The notes beneath the pieces were generated by a model, which had not been told where the DNA came from, made no database searches, and saw only the letters and a program-made list of their open reading frames with translations. The translations under genes and the position numbers were made by a program. From the NCBI GenBank assembly GCA_020912385.1, contig CP087215.1, forward strand, positions 558,001-622,000: a DNA stretch of 64,000 bases, given 5' to 3'. This DNA is from Neofusicoccum parvum (taxonomy: Eukaryota > Ascomycota > Dothideomycetes > Botryosphaeriales > Botryosphaeriaceae). Of this stretch, positions 1-10,410 are shown piece after piece. Each line of letters opens with the position of its first letter. Position 1 is the first letter of the stretch.

Positions 1-318
1 GAAAAGATCTTAAATTATACTAGATTATTCTAGTTATACCTAAATTAATGCTAGATTTCTCTTTCTAGTAGGTATAGAACGTTTTTAATAGGATATTTTA
101 GGAAAAAGAAGCGGTAATCTCTATAGTTATCTCTATTACTTTTATTCCTAGGGGTAATTATCTTTTTACTACGACCTTAAATTTCAATATAAAATACCTT
201 AAAGAAAATAGAATAATTTAGTAAGATATCCTCCCCTATAATAAGAACCCTATTAAAAATATCTTCTAGTATAAGATTACTATCTATAATATACTAACTA
301 ATCTTAATCTAGGCTTTA
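1..318 (+). repeat. RIP-degraded retroelement fragment (gag-like region)
   Basis: AT-rich sequence with almost no CA or TG dinucleotides and abundant TA, the pattern left by repeat-induced point mutation. Read on this strand it aligns by eye, with many C/T and G/A differences, to the complement of about 9,120-9,433, so both derive from one repeat family. It is cut off at the window edge and interrupted at 321 by an LTR. No open frame survives. Confidence 0.6.
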
Positions 319-320
319 TT

Positions 321-503
321 TATTAGAGTCTAGAGCCTTAGGAGAAGCCTTAGAGGATTATTAATAGGTTATATAATACTAAGACTTTCTTATATTTAAG
401 TTATTTTCTTTTTCTACTTCTTTTTTTTCTCTCCTTAAGTCTTAGCTTAATATATATAGCGTAATAAACCTTTTAGTAATCATCCTAAGGTTAAGCCCTA
501 ATA
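321..503 (+). repeat. Solo LTR, copy 1
   Basis: About 183 bp beginning TATTAGAGTC and ending AAGCCCTAATA. The copy at 6,795 ends in TAACA, which suggests an original TGTTA...TAACA terminus mutated by RIP. It matches 6,795-6,975 and 7,714-7,900 along its length. No second LTR of this copy lies close by, so it looks like a solo LTR inserted in the gag-like fragment. Confidence 0.6.
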
Positions 504-524
504 TAGATAGATACCCTATAAGTA

Positions 525-730
525 CTACTAAAGGGGTGTAGAGGGAGATAACTAGCTAGAATAGAAGTTATTCCTTTCTACTATTATAGCTTAGACTAAA
601 CACACTTAATAGTTTACTTTTTAAGTGGGAAATAAAAATAAAAGAATTAGGATAAGGAAAGGAATATTAGAGTATTTTAGTAGGAAGTTAATAAAGGAAA
701 AGAAGGAGAAAAGAGCCCTAATTCTTACTA
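525..730. repeat. Dispersed repeat, arm inverted relative to 11,380-11,575
   Basis: The reverse complement of this stretch resembles 11,380-11,575, for example the shared words TTTAGTCTAAGCTATAATAG and CTTAAAAAGTAAA. Both copies are RIP-mutated. The two arms bracket most of the repeat block; the element type is unknown. Confidence 0.5.
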
Positions 731-875
731 TTCCTAGATCGAGTAGGGTACCTTAGGTTATTACTAAAATAAGGGGTTTCCTTATTAAGGTTTTTATAAT
801 TAACGTAGTATAGGAGTAAGTACGGGCACTTACCCCTACTATTATAGTAAGTGTAGGAGTACTTTAATATATAGA

Positions 876-1064
876 TAGATAAATTTATTTTCTTCCTAAT
901 ATAGCTCCCTTTTAGATCTATACAGGGTAGGCTATCTGCGATATTTTATATAAGAGGGAAAACTTAGTCTTCTAGGTAAAAAACCTCTTTTTTCTTCTTA
1001 GATTAGTTACTTCTTTATATTCCGTTTTTCCTACTTACTAGTAGAAGCTACTATAGTAGTCAAT
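876..1064 (-). repeat. Inverted copy of the LINE 3' end
   Basis: This 190-bp stretch directly upstream of LINE ORF1 aligns with the reverse complement of the LINE 3' end (5,985-6,178), including the GATA/TATC microsatellite tail at its outer edge. It is more strongly RIP-mutated than the 3' copy. It may be a short 5'-truncated insertion in reverse orientation or a terminal inversion. Confidence 0.6.
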
Positions 1065-2624
1065 ATGACCACGCTAAAAAATCGATCCCAAGCTACGGCG
1101 CCGGGAGAGGGCCCTAGGGACTCTCCTAGGCCCAGCGAGACTTAAAATACCACTCAGAGCAGCTACAGCCACGTTATGGTTGATGTAGAGGCCGCAGGAA
1201 GGGGCGAACAGCCCCCTCTAGCAACCACCTCTACCCAACCACAGCGCACCCCTAATAAACCGCAGGGCATCTAGTATGGCGTAGAATACGTTAAAAGAGC
1301 ATTAAAGACAGTAGACACCCTCCTCTAAGCCCTATAAGCACCCGCTAGCCTCCCTTCAGTCCTCTCCAGCCAGGTAAAAAATTTTCTCGACATTACCAAG
1401 ACAATCTTCCAGGATCATATCTCTATATACCAGGAGGCAACCACCAAGGAGCCCGGCCTTAAGGATATCCTTAAGGAAGTGCAACAAGTCCAGAAGGCAG
1501 TCAGCCGACTCTAGAGTACTCCTACGCCCGTAGTGCCTAGCTGGGCCAACATTACAGCCCGAGCAGCCCTAAAGCCCCCTACCCCCCCGGCCACCACTGA
1601 GCTTACCCTACACTTCCCAGACAAGACTAATAGACAGGAGGTCACAAACCTCTCTAACGAGGCCATTATTAAGAAGATTCAGGCAGGGAAAAGCCTAGTA
1701 TATAAAAAGGTGCTAGCTGCTAAGAAGCTCCCTAGTGGGGACGTTAAGCTCTTTATGCCTAATACTCAGACCAGAGCAGCCCTCCTCCAGGACCAGGAAT
1801 GGACTACAGGACTGGGTAGGGAAGTCCGTCCCAACTAGCAGCTCTACTCAGTGCTAGTCCACAACGTCCCCCTCGAAGGAATTAACATCAAGGATCCCTA
1901 GGCCGCCTAAACCCTTCAGGATCAGAACCTTACCCTACACCCTAGTCTTCGTATCAGCAAGCTAGCCTGGCTAAAAAGGAAGCTCCTAGAGGGGAAAACT
2001 CACTCGGCCATTATCCTTAGCACTATAGACCCCGAGGCAGCCAACCAGATTATTACTAAAGGACTTATTAGTAACTATGCTCTCCACACAGCAGAATACT
2101 ATAGTACAGCCTTTACAGTGACCCAGTGCTTTAAGTGCCAGGACTATGGTCACATCTCCACCCACTGTAGAAGGGAGACCAAGTGTGGCCAGTATGCAGA
2201 GGTACATAACACCCAGGAGTGCCCTAAGGAAAAAATGCAGTGTGCAAACTGCTTACAAAAGCATACGGCCTGGAGCAACGCCTGCCCAGCACGCAGAGCA
2301 TGCCAGGTAAAGGCCACCTAGGCCCGCCTAGTAACTCCAGAGAGGTATAGGGCAGGATCCCCTGTGGCCAAGACACAGCCCCAAACCAACTGGTTGACGG
2401 TCGGGCCAAGGAAGAGGCCTAGAGAGGAGGAGCCGGCCAAGAGAGAGCTAGGTAGGCTAAGGGACCTAAGCCGCCCCCCGCCTCCTAACTAAATACGGTT
2501 TACTAGACTCAACAGCTCCCAGCATGCCTCAGAGGAGGAGCCTACGGGAACCCCCTCCTCCTCGCAGCCTACACCACCAACCCCCCCGCAGCCTGACTCA
2601 GAGATGGAAGGAAGTCAATATTAG
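1065..2624 (+). pseudogene. LINE ORF1 (gag-like, zinc knuckles), RIP-inactivated
   Basis: The frame opens at ATG 1,065 and can be followed to 2,624 through several in-frame TAA/TAG stops. The longest open stretches are 1,533-1,838 and 2,118-2,321. The C-terminal part carries three zinc knuckles. The first is intact (CFKCQDYGHISTHC). The second has Tyr where the second Cys is expected (CGQYAEVHNTQEC), a TGT-to-TAT change of RIP type. The third is CX2CX3HX6C (CANCLQKHTAWSNAC). Such proteins bind the element RNA. The frame ends just where ORF2 begins. Confidence 0.8.
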
Positions 2625-5600
2625 ATATAGGCTCTCTATCTATCGTGTAGTACAACGTCTATAAGAGTAAGAATAGGGTGATGCTCCCGTTCTTCAAGGA
2701 GGTGAACCTAAAGATCCACTATATCCTGGCCATCTAGGAACCGTGGAGGAACCCGAGGGTTAAGATAATAGCAAGACACCCTACCTACCACATAGTTTTC
2801 CCTTAGGAGGGGACGGCAAGAACCTACTTCTTTATAAGCAAGGCCATTGCCCCCGACTCCTAGTAAGTAATAGTCTACTCACCAGACCTTATTACACTAT
2901 CCCTTACCACTAAGACACGTACAATCTATATCTATAACTACTACAATCCCCCGCCAGCCTCTCACACTAGTACAGCTCTAGAAACCCTATCTCTTCTACC
3001 GGAAGCTCTTAGAAAACTAGGGGAGCACATCCTCCTAGGGGACTTTAACCTCTACCATCCTATCTAGGGAGGTATAGCCTCTCTAACACACCATACCCTA
3101 GCGGATAACCTGATTGAGATAGCTACCGCAGCTAATCTTAACCTCGCCCTTCTAAGGGGCACTATTACTAGAAGAGATAGTAGTAGTAAGAGTACTCTAG
3201 ACCTTGTCTTTATATCACGGTGGCTAGAGGAGAGAATCCTTAGCTGTAGAGTTAGCTAGGAGCTTGAATCATCCTCTAACCACCTACCTATCCTCACTAT
3301 ACTTGATTTTTCTCTTACCCCCGCGGAACCACGTCCCCCAAGGCCCCAGTGGAAGAAAGCAGACTGGAAGAGAACCAATGAGGTACTCCAAATAAAGCTC
3401 AAACACCTTAAAGTAGCCCCTCTTAACACTAAAGCAGACCTGGATCACTTCACTAAACTACTCCAGGAGGCCATCGAAAGGACAATCCAGGAGACCATCC
3501 CAGTAGCGAGACCCTCACCCTGGGCCTCTATACAATAGACAAAGGAGTGTTCGGACCTGGTAAACCAGGCTAGAGCAGCCAGAAGGAAGTGGACAGCCAC
3601 AGGGAGGGAGGAGGACTGGGTGGCATACTAAACCACTGCTAATAGCAAGAAGAGGCAGATCAGAAGGGATAGAATAAAAGCATGGCGTAGAATAGTAGCT
3701 GAGATCACCTCAGACCCATCTACACTCTAGAAGCTCTCAAAGTGGGCAAGAACAAAAGCATAAGAACCATAAGCCCTACCCTAGTTCCCACCCCTCCAGG
3801 GAGCAGATGGACAACTGCGCTACGACAATCAGGCCAAGGCAGAAATCCTTACCAACCAGTTCTTCCCCCCTCCTAGGGCCACCGACCTCTCAGACCTGGA
3901 TGGGTGCATATACCCAGTACCAGTAGAGATCCCCTAAGACCTCGCCGAAGAGCAGGTCCTCCATACTATTAAGAAGCTTCCCCCAGATAAGGCACCAGGC
4001 CCAGACAAGATTATCAATAGGTTCCTAAAGCAGTATGCTCAGACACTAAGTGGACCACTCACCAGGCTCTTCTAGAAATGCCTAGCGCTTGTATACCACC
4101 CCAGGCAGTTTAAAAGCTCTATTACCGTAGTCCTCAGGAAACCACAGAGGGATGACTACACTAAAGCCAAGTCATTTAGACCGATTGCCCTACTTAATAC
4201 GCTAGGGAAGCTGCTTAAGAGGGTTGTAGCAGATCGAATCTCCCAGGCTACTGAGGCCTACAAACTGCTCCCCGATACATAGATGGGAGCTAGGAGAAAC
4301 AGGTCAGTAGCAGTAGCTCTTAACCTACTTACGGAATAGATTCATACTATCTAGGCGTAAGATCCTAGGCTGGTAGCCTCAGTCCTCAGTCTGGACATCT
4401 CAGGGGCATACGACCATATATCCCACAAGAGACTCCTCTACAATATAAGGATGGCAAGGCTCCCAGCCTAGATAGAAAGATTCACTCACTCCTTCCTACA
4501 GGACCGCACTACTCAGCTGTCCTTTAGGGACTTTACAAGCCAACCAATCCACACTACAACAGGCATCCCCCAGGGATCCTCACTATCCCCGATCCTCTAT
4601 CTGTTCTTTGCCTCTAACCTACTTACAAAACTCCAAAGGGGCAACACTTTCCCCCTTGGCTTTATAGACGATACCAACATCCTTACATTTAGTAGATCTA
4701 CAGAACAAAACTGTAGGATGCTAGAGGAGGCTAATAGAACCTACGAACACTAGGCAGCTACCCACGGGTCGACCTTCTCGCCTAACAAGTACCATCTCGT
4801 TCACTTCACGAGAAGGCCAAAGAGATTCAATATGGCAGCAGGAATCCGCATCCCGGGATTTACGGGACACCCAGAACCTACAGTTAAGATCCTGGAAGTC
4901 CATGTAGATAACAAGCTAAGATGGGGACCTCACATTAGGGAAACTAGGGCCAGGGCACTCAAGTAGTACACATCCCTCTCTAGACTCGCAGCATCCACCT
5001 GGGGAGCCTCATTCACTAAAGCCCGTCATATCTATACAGCAGTGGTGAGGCCAGTCCTTACCTACGGCTACGGGGTGTGGCATATCCCGGAGGGGATCCC
5101 AGGGTGGAGGAAAATAGCCATCCAGCCACTACAGAAGATTCAAAACCAGTGCCTTCGTACCATCTCAGGGGCGTACAAGTCAACCAGCACACAAACCTTA
5201 GAGCATAAGACGGGGATCCCCCCGCTCTCACTCCACCTAGATGAACTAACACTAGCCCAGACTATTAGGGCTAGGGATGGCCCAGTAGCAGCAGTGGTAG
5301 AGGAAACTTGCCAGAGCATCAAACAGATAGCCCGGGCTACTCTGGGCGCTAGAGGCCCAGCCGGCCCAGCTCGGAGAACCCTACTTAGAGCAAGGGTAAC
5401 CTCCCTTCTCAGCAGCTGCCCCACCCTCCCGGAGCGAACAAGGCTACGCATAGCATATAGGAAGAAGTAGAAGGAGAGATGGACAACGTACACTAGCTAG
5501 GAAAGGCGGCACAGGCCAGTGGCTTAGAGCACACAGTGGAACCCAAAGATTCGATAAATTCACAGCGAACTATCTAAGCCACAGAGCACACTCGCCACTC

Positions 5601-5953
5601 TACTGCGTACTAAGCATATTAGGCTGGAGGACTTCCTCTCTAAGCGCAAGGTGCCAGGACACCCTAGCCCCGCCTACCCATACGGCTAGTATAGGTAAAC
5701 CCCAAAGCACATCCTCCTCTTCTACCCCCACTTCCAACAGGGTAGGGCACAGATGCTCCAAAAGGCGGAAACTATAGACTACCGCTCCCTTCTCTCTACA
5801 AAAAAGGGAGTCAAAGCAGCAACAGACTGGTTCTTACGCCTAGGGCTGCTTAAGCAGTTTAGCCTGGCCAGGGAATTAATCCAGGAGGACAGCCAGGAAG
5901 AGGAACCAGGAGAACCACTAGGACTACTCGGACCCGGACAACTACGAGGATAA
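2615..5953 (+). pseudogene. LINE ORF2 (endonuclease + reverse transcriptase), RIP-inactivated
   Basis: One frame runs from about 2,615 to the stop at 5,951-5,953, broken only by TAG/TAA codons. The N-terminal EEP endonuclease shows EPW, LLGDFNLYHP, LDLVFISRW and SSNHLPI; the last is normally SDHLPI, so a catalytic Asp has become Asn by G-to-A. The RT shows PDKAPGPDKI, RPIALLNTLGKLL, LDISGAYDHI, TGIPQGSSLSPILY and the catalytic FIDDT. The C-terminal region (open at 5,042-5,470 and 5,753-5,953) has no recognised RNase H. About 25 stops make it non-functional. Confidence 0.85.
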
Positions 5954-5984
5954 GGACTGAAGGGATAGGGCTAGTAGGTGAATA

Positions 5985-6178
5985 TAGGGCTGCCATAGCA
6001 GCCGCTACCGGTAAGAAGGGAAAACAGAACCAGAATTAGACATCATACCTAGATCGAGAGGAGGGGTTTTTGCCAGGCGAAAAGGTTTTCCCCCTCGTGT
6101 AAAATAACTACAGATAGCCAACCCCGCATGGACCCGTAAGGGAGCTATATCGGGAAGAAATGAATTTATCTATCTATC
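5985..6178 (+). repeat. LINE 3' UTR with (TATC)n tail
   Basis: Non-coding 3' end after ORF2, ending in ATTTATCTATCTATCTATCT. Its reverse complement reappears at 876-1,064, giving the element long inverted ends. Confidence 0.6.
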
Positions 6179-6184
6179 TATCTA

Positions 6185-6975
6185 CAGTATTAAGTTAAAT
6201 AGGAAGGGTATACTCGGCTAATATAGGAATCCGTATTAGTACTAAAGGATACAGCAGCGCTGGACTCCTACCTAGAATAAAGGAACTAGCAATGAACCCT
6301 ATAGGAACTCTAGCACTAAGATTAGACTAATAGGTAACTAAATAAGAACTAGTAGTAAGTAAAAAGACAAGTAGTTTAGCCCGACTAAAGCTAAGCCTGA
6401 TCTAGGTAATATTAATCCTTCCTATAAACCAGTAGTGAACTGCGAGACGATAGTACTAGGTTACCTAGTCAGGTATTATAGACCACTAGACGGAATCTAC
6501 TAGTACTAGAGAACCCTCTTCCTATTAATAGACAGGCCCTCAATTCGATAGCTAGTTAATAAGCCTATAATAGCCTATTAACTAAGAGATGTTACCACCT
6601 TAATATAACGTACTACCGTCGTATACTACTAGTCAGCTAAGTTTCTAACTACGCTATATAGTCGTTTAATATTAAAGTCCTTTGCTTTTTTACCTTATAT
6701 ACCCCTTTATAATAGAAGAAGATCCGCCCCCACTAAGAATTAAACCCGACATTGTCTAAAAACAGAAAGAGGAGAAGAGAGGGGGGGGAAATAATATTAG
6801 AGTCTAAAGCCTTAGGAGAAGCCTTAGAGGATTATTAGTAGTTATATAATACTAAGTCCTCTTTATATTTAAGTTCTTTTCTTTATTCTTCTTCTTCTTC
6901 TTCTCTTTAAGTCTTAGCTTAACGTATATAGCGTAATAAACCTTTCAGTAATCATCCTAAGGTTAAGCCCTAACA
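6185..6975 (+). repeat. LTR-retroelement 3' end (internal tail + PPT + LTR), copy 1
   Basis: About 610 bp of decayed internal sequence, then a purine run at about 6,766-6,790 (AGAGGAGAAGAGAGGGGGGG) acting as polypurine tract, then the LTR (6,795-6,975). It is repeated in the same orientation 920 bp downstream. The polypurine tract immediately before the LTR marks this as the 3' end of an LTR retrotransposon. No protein can be read. Confidence 0.6.
6795..6975 (+). repeat. LTR, copy 2
   Basis: Begins TATTAGAGTC and ends TTAAGCCCTAACA, retaining the ACA end that the other copies have lost. Preceded by the polypurine tract. Confidence 0.65.
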
Positions 6976-7104
6976 CTACTAAGCTAAGTATAGGACGACT
7001 ATTAACCCCTACTAGTCTAAGTAGACGGCTAGGATGAATAGGTAGTAGAGATAATCCTAGGCGAGAAAATAGTAAAAAGACCGGGTTAATAAAGGCGCTA
7101 GCTA

Positions 7105-7900
7105 TAGTATTAAGTTAAATAGAAAGGATATACTCGACTAATATAGAAACCTATATTAGTACTAAAGGATATAGCAGCGCTAGACTCCTACCTAGAATAA
7201 AGGAACTAGTAATAAACCCTATAGAAACTCTAGTACTAAGATTAAACTGATAGGTAACTAAATAAGAACTAGTAGTAAGTAAAAAGACAAGCGGTTTAGC
7301 CCGGCTAAAGCTAAGCTTAATCTAGGTAATATTAATCCTTCCTATTAACTAGCAGTAAACTATAAGACGACAGTACTAGGTTACCTAGTTAGGTATTATA
7401 GACTACTAGATGGAATCTACTAATACTAGAGAACCCTCTTCCTATTAATAGATAGGCCTTTAATTTAACAGCTAGTTAATAAGCCTATAATAGCCTATTA
7501 ACTAAGAGATATTACCACCTCAACGTAATATACTACTGTTATATACTACCAGTTAGCTAAGTTTCCAACTACGCTATATAGCCGTTTAATATTAAAGTCC
7601 TTTACTTTTTCACCTTATATATCCCTCTATAATAGAAAAAGATCCGCTCTTACTAAGAATTAAACCCGATAACGTCTGAAAACGGAAAGAGGAGAAGGGA
7701 GAAAAGAAAATAATATTAGAGTCTAAAGTCTTAGGAGAAACCTTAGAGAATTATTAGTAGTTACGTAATACTAAGCCCTCTTTATATTTAAGTTTTTTTC
7801 TTTATTCTTCTTCTTCTTCTTCTTCTTCTCTTTAAGTCTTAGCTTAACGTATATAGTGTAATATACCTTTTAGCAATTATCCTAAGGTTAAGCCCTAATA
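7105..7900 (+). repeat. LTR-retroelement 3' end, copy 2
   Basis: Direct repeat of 6,185-6,975 with scattered C/T and G/A differences. A 129-bp unrelated stretch (6,976-7,104) separates the two. Contains the purine run at about 7,684-7,710 and the LTR at 7,714-7,900. The right end abuts a LINE fragment on the opposite strand, so it was inserted into that LINE. Confidence 0.6.
7714..7900 (+). repeat. LTR, copy 3
   Basis: About 187 bp, TATTAGAGTC to AAGCCCTAATA, with an expanded TTC microsatellite at 7,803-7,830. Confidence 0.65.
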
Positions 7901-7904
7901 CTCT

Positions 7905-8800
7905 AGGTTAGTAGTACTAAGAATTACTACTAAGTATATCTTCCCTTTAAGTTACTTCTTCTTTAGCTAGGCTAGCTTAGCGATCTATAGGTTAAGGTAT
8001 AGTATTCTATTCTACTCCTAGAGGGTACTAGTAGCCTATAGCTTAGTAGGATTAATTTCCTTAAGGGGGATATTATATACTAGGACTAAGTATAGCTACT
8101 AATTTAGTTAGATCTTCTAGCCTAGCCTAGCTATCCACTCCTAGTCTCTAAGTAGGTCTACTAGGTAGGATTCTTACCCGCCTAGATTGTCTAGATAATA
8201 GCCTAGTTTAAGAGTAGAGTAACAGCCTCCCTAGTAGCTAGTTTAAAGAGGTGTAGGGTGAGTTTAGTAGTAATAGGGGGTATAGAGGCTTTTAGGGGAG
8301 ACCGGGCTATAATCTATAACTATTTAGGTATAGTAGGCTATAGTAGCTAGTATACTACCTTCTTTACCTACTTAATCTTATCTAGGATGTTCTTAAGGTC
8401 TGGTTCCTTAGCCTTAGCCCTTTAGATAGTAGTAGTATAATCCTAGAAGATTATCTTAGTAATCCTAAAAAAAATTTCTAGTTAGGGAGAGAGAGCTAGA
8501 AGATTACTACCTAGCGTCTATAAGGCTTAGTTAAGGTTGTCTAGTGTCTTAATAGCTCTATTAATATATTCTATACTGGTTTAAGGTCCTCTATTAGTCT
8601 TAGGAAGGTATTATAGGTGATTATTAGGGGTAGTCTAGAAGAGGTTTTCTTCTTCTTCCTAATCTTCTCCTTCTACTACGGCGCTACTACAGCTATTAGG
8701 AGTGCTACTATAAGATTTATAAGGTCTAGAAGAGTTCCTAGGGCCCTCTCCTATTACCGTAGCTTAAGGTTGATTTTTTAGTAAGGTTATATTTTTTCGA
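7905..8800 (-). pseudogene. LINE ORF1 5' fragment, opposite strand, heavily RIPped
   Basis: The reverse complement of this stretch follows LINE ORF1 from its start codon region to about position 2,040 of the intact copy. For example, AAAAAATCAACCTTAAGCTACGG parallels the start of ORF1, and the block equivalent to 1,290-1,620 is easily traced. It is truncated by the LTR at 7,900. Mutation is much heavier than in the plus-strand copy, so this is an older insertion of the same family. Confidence 0.6.
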
Positions 8801-8811
8801 TTTTATTACTT

Positions 8812-8925
8812 TAATATATAGTAGGGGCTAGCGTAATAGTTATATCTAGAGGGTCTAGTATATCTTTTATCTAGGTGCTTAAACCCCTAGTAGCGCTTAT
8901 ATTAGACGGCGTATAGGACCGCCTA
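8812..8925 (+). repeat. Direct repeat, copy 1 (partner 10,297-10,410)
   Basis: Both copies contain TTTAAYRTATAGTRGGGGCYRGCGTAATAGTT and continue through CTAAACCCCTARTARCGCTT. The left edge (CTTTAATATATAG) also occurs at about 860-876. They may be ends of one element. Confidence 0.5.
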
Positions 8926-9672
8926 TATTTTCTTAGCTTTTAGGCTAATTCTAGCTAGAAAAAGTCTTAACTAAATTATACTTTTTTAGTCTACTTGATT
9001 AGTAAAAGCTACGTAGATTAAGCTAGCTTAGTTAGTTTTTCTTTTATCTAGGAAGGATAGCTAGAAGGGGTTCCTAGCTATTTTTAGGTTATTATAGGAC
9101 TGGAGTTCGTTCTTAATAGTATCTAGGTTGAGGTTAGTTAGTACGCTGTAAATAGCGACTTTAAACTAGAGGATATTTTTAACTTAATCCTTATAGGGGA
9201 GAATATCTTACTAAATTATCTTATTTTCTATAAGGTACTTTGCGTTAAAGTTAGAGGTCGTAGTAAGGAGGTAATTACCCCTAGGGGTAAGGGTGATTAA
9301 GGTAACTATAAGGGTAGCCGCCCCTTTTTCCTAGAATGCCCTATTAAAGGCGTCCCTTATCTACTAGGGAGAGAAGTCTAGCGTTAATTTAGGCGTAATT
9401 AGGATAATCTAGCGTGATTTAAGATCTTTTCTAATTACCCTAGTAGGCGTAGGGGCCTCATAGGGGGTTAGGGGGGTATAGGTAGGGGGATCCTAGACCT
9501 AGGATTGGGTGGGGAGGTTAGACCTAGCCGCTTAGGCGTAGGTAAGGCCTCTAGCCGCCTTAGTAACTGTGTTAGCCGCGTGTTCTACGGCTCGTATCGT
9601 AGTTCCTAAGATAGACGAGGCAAAATTAAGCCTTTCCTTTTCTATATATTCGCGAAAGACCTCTGCCTGAAT

Positions 9673-9970
9673 GGCCTATTTCCTAGGACTAGAGGGATTT
9701 TAGTCAGGTTTTATCGCGGAGATTACGTAGGAATAGGCCGGTTTGGCGGATTTTCTGCGCTAGGGGGGGTTTTAGTCGATATTTGGCGCGGGGCGGTCGA
9801 ATTCTGGCTAGAAATTGGCTGGATCGGCCTATTTTCTGGGATTAGAGGGATCTCAGTCGAGGCTTAGCGCACAAATTGGGTCGGAACTAGCTGGTTAGGC
9901 CTAGTTTCTGGGACTAGAGGGGTTTTAGGCGAAATTTGGCCTCTTTGCTGGAGGAATTCCGAAAATAGCA
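9673..9970 (-). repeat. Imperfect ~75-bp tandem repeat, about four units
   Basis: Units begin near 9,673, 9,748, 9,826 and 9,898, each with a core resembling TTTTCTGGGATTAGAGGG followed by TTTTAGTCG. A period near 75 bp is a multiple of three, fitting a former protein repeat of about 25 residues in the gag-like frame. Confidence 0.5.
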
Positions 9971-10296
9971 CGGTTTCGCGCTGGATTCTAGGGGCGAGGC
10001 GGGCGGTAGGGGTCTTAGTAGGTTTTGGCGGGGGCGGCGTAATCTTCCTGGTCCGCTTCTGGCCGCTAGGCCAGGGGTGGCGGTAGGGGGGGCGCTGTCG
10101 AGGTCTATTTCCTAGTTAAGGTCCTGGGAGGTGTCCTAGGGGGATCTTAGGGGGGTTCCTAGGCCTGGGGGGGCCTAGGGGTTGCTAGTAGGGGGTTAGG
10201 GGAGTCGGCGAGGAGTTGGAATCGACTTCCTATCGCCTGGGGGGTTTTAGGTAGTAAATATATATAATTACCCCTACTATTATAGTGTGTATAGAA

Positions 10297-10410
10297 GTAC
10301 TTTAACGTATAGTGGGGGCCGGCGTAATAGTTGTATATAGGGGGTCTTTTATACCTTTTATCAAGGTTACTAAACCCCTAATAACGCTTGTATTGGATAG
10401 CGCTGTATTG
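10297..10410 (+). repeat. Direct repeat, copy 2 (partner 8,812-8,925)
   Basis: Matches 8,812-8,925 in the same orientation and is less mutated. It ends at the sharp boundary with non-RIPped sequence at about 10,411. Confidence 0.5.

Larger units (their letters stand above)
1065..6178 (+). mobile_element. RIP-mutated non-LTR retrotransposon (LINE, Tad/I-like), near full length
   Basis: The element holds two reading frames. ORF1 is a gag with zinc knuckles; ORF2 has an endonuclease/exonuclease/phosphatase domain and a reverse transcriptase. A 3' untranslated region ends in a (TATC)n tail at 6,160-6,180, typical of fungal LINEs that end in simple repeats. Coding capacity is lost to many TAG and TAA codons, mostly explainable as CAG, CAA or TGG changed by C-to-T or G-to-A transitions. 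I found no frameshift in either frame, so damage is by point transition rather than indel decay. No RNase H domain was recognised after the RT. GC content is much higher than in the flanking AT-rich repeats, so this copy is younger or less RIPped. Confidence 0.85.
8800..10255 (-). mobile_element. Degraded gag-like retroelement region with internal tandem repeats
   Basis: Reading on the minus strand, the 9,120-9,433 part matches 1-318 of the window. The upstream 9,450-10,255 part is less mutated and GC-richer, with Pro/Ala-rich coding-like sequence and the tandem repeat at 9,673-9,970. The order suggests a gag-like ORF whose 3' part is RIPped, but I could not assign a family. Confidence 0.4.

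Noticed and set aside
1065..5953. Reassigned TAG codon (alternative genetic code)
   Set aside because: The readable frames with TAG are confined to the repeat. Host genes use TAG as a stop, and the changes fit RIP transitions.
9673..9970. CRISPR-like array
   Set aside because: Units are imperfect, contiguous and without unique spacers, and the host is eukaryotic.
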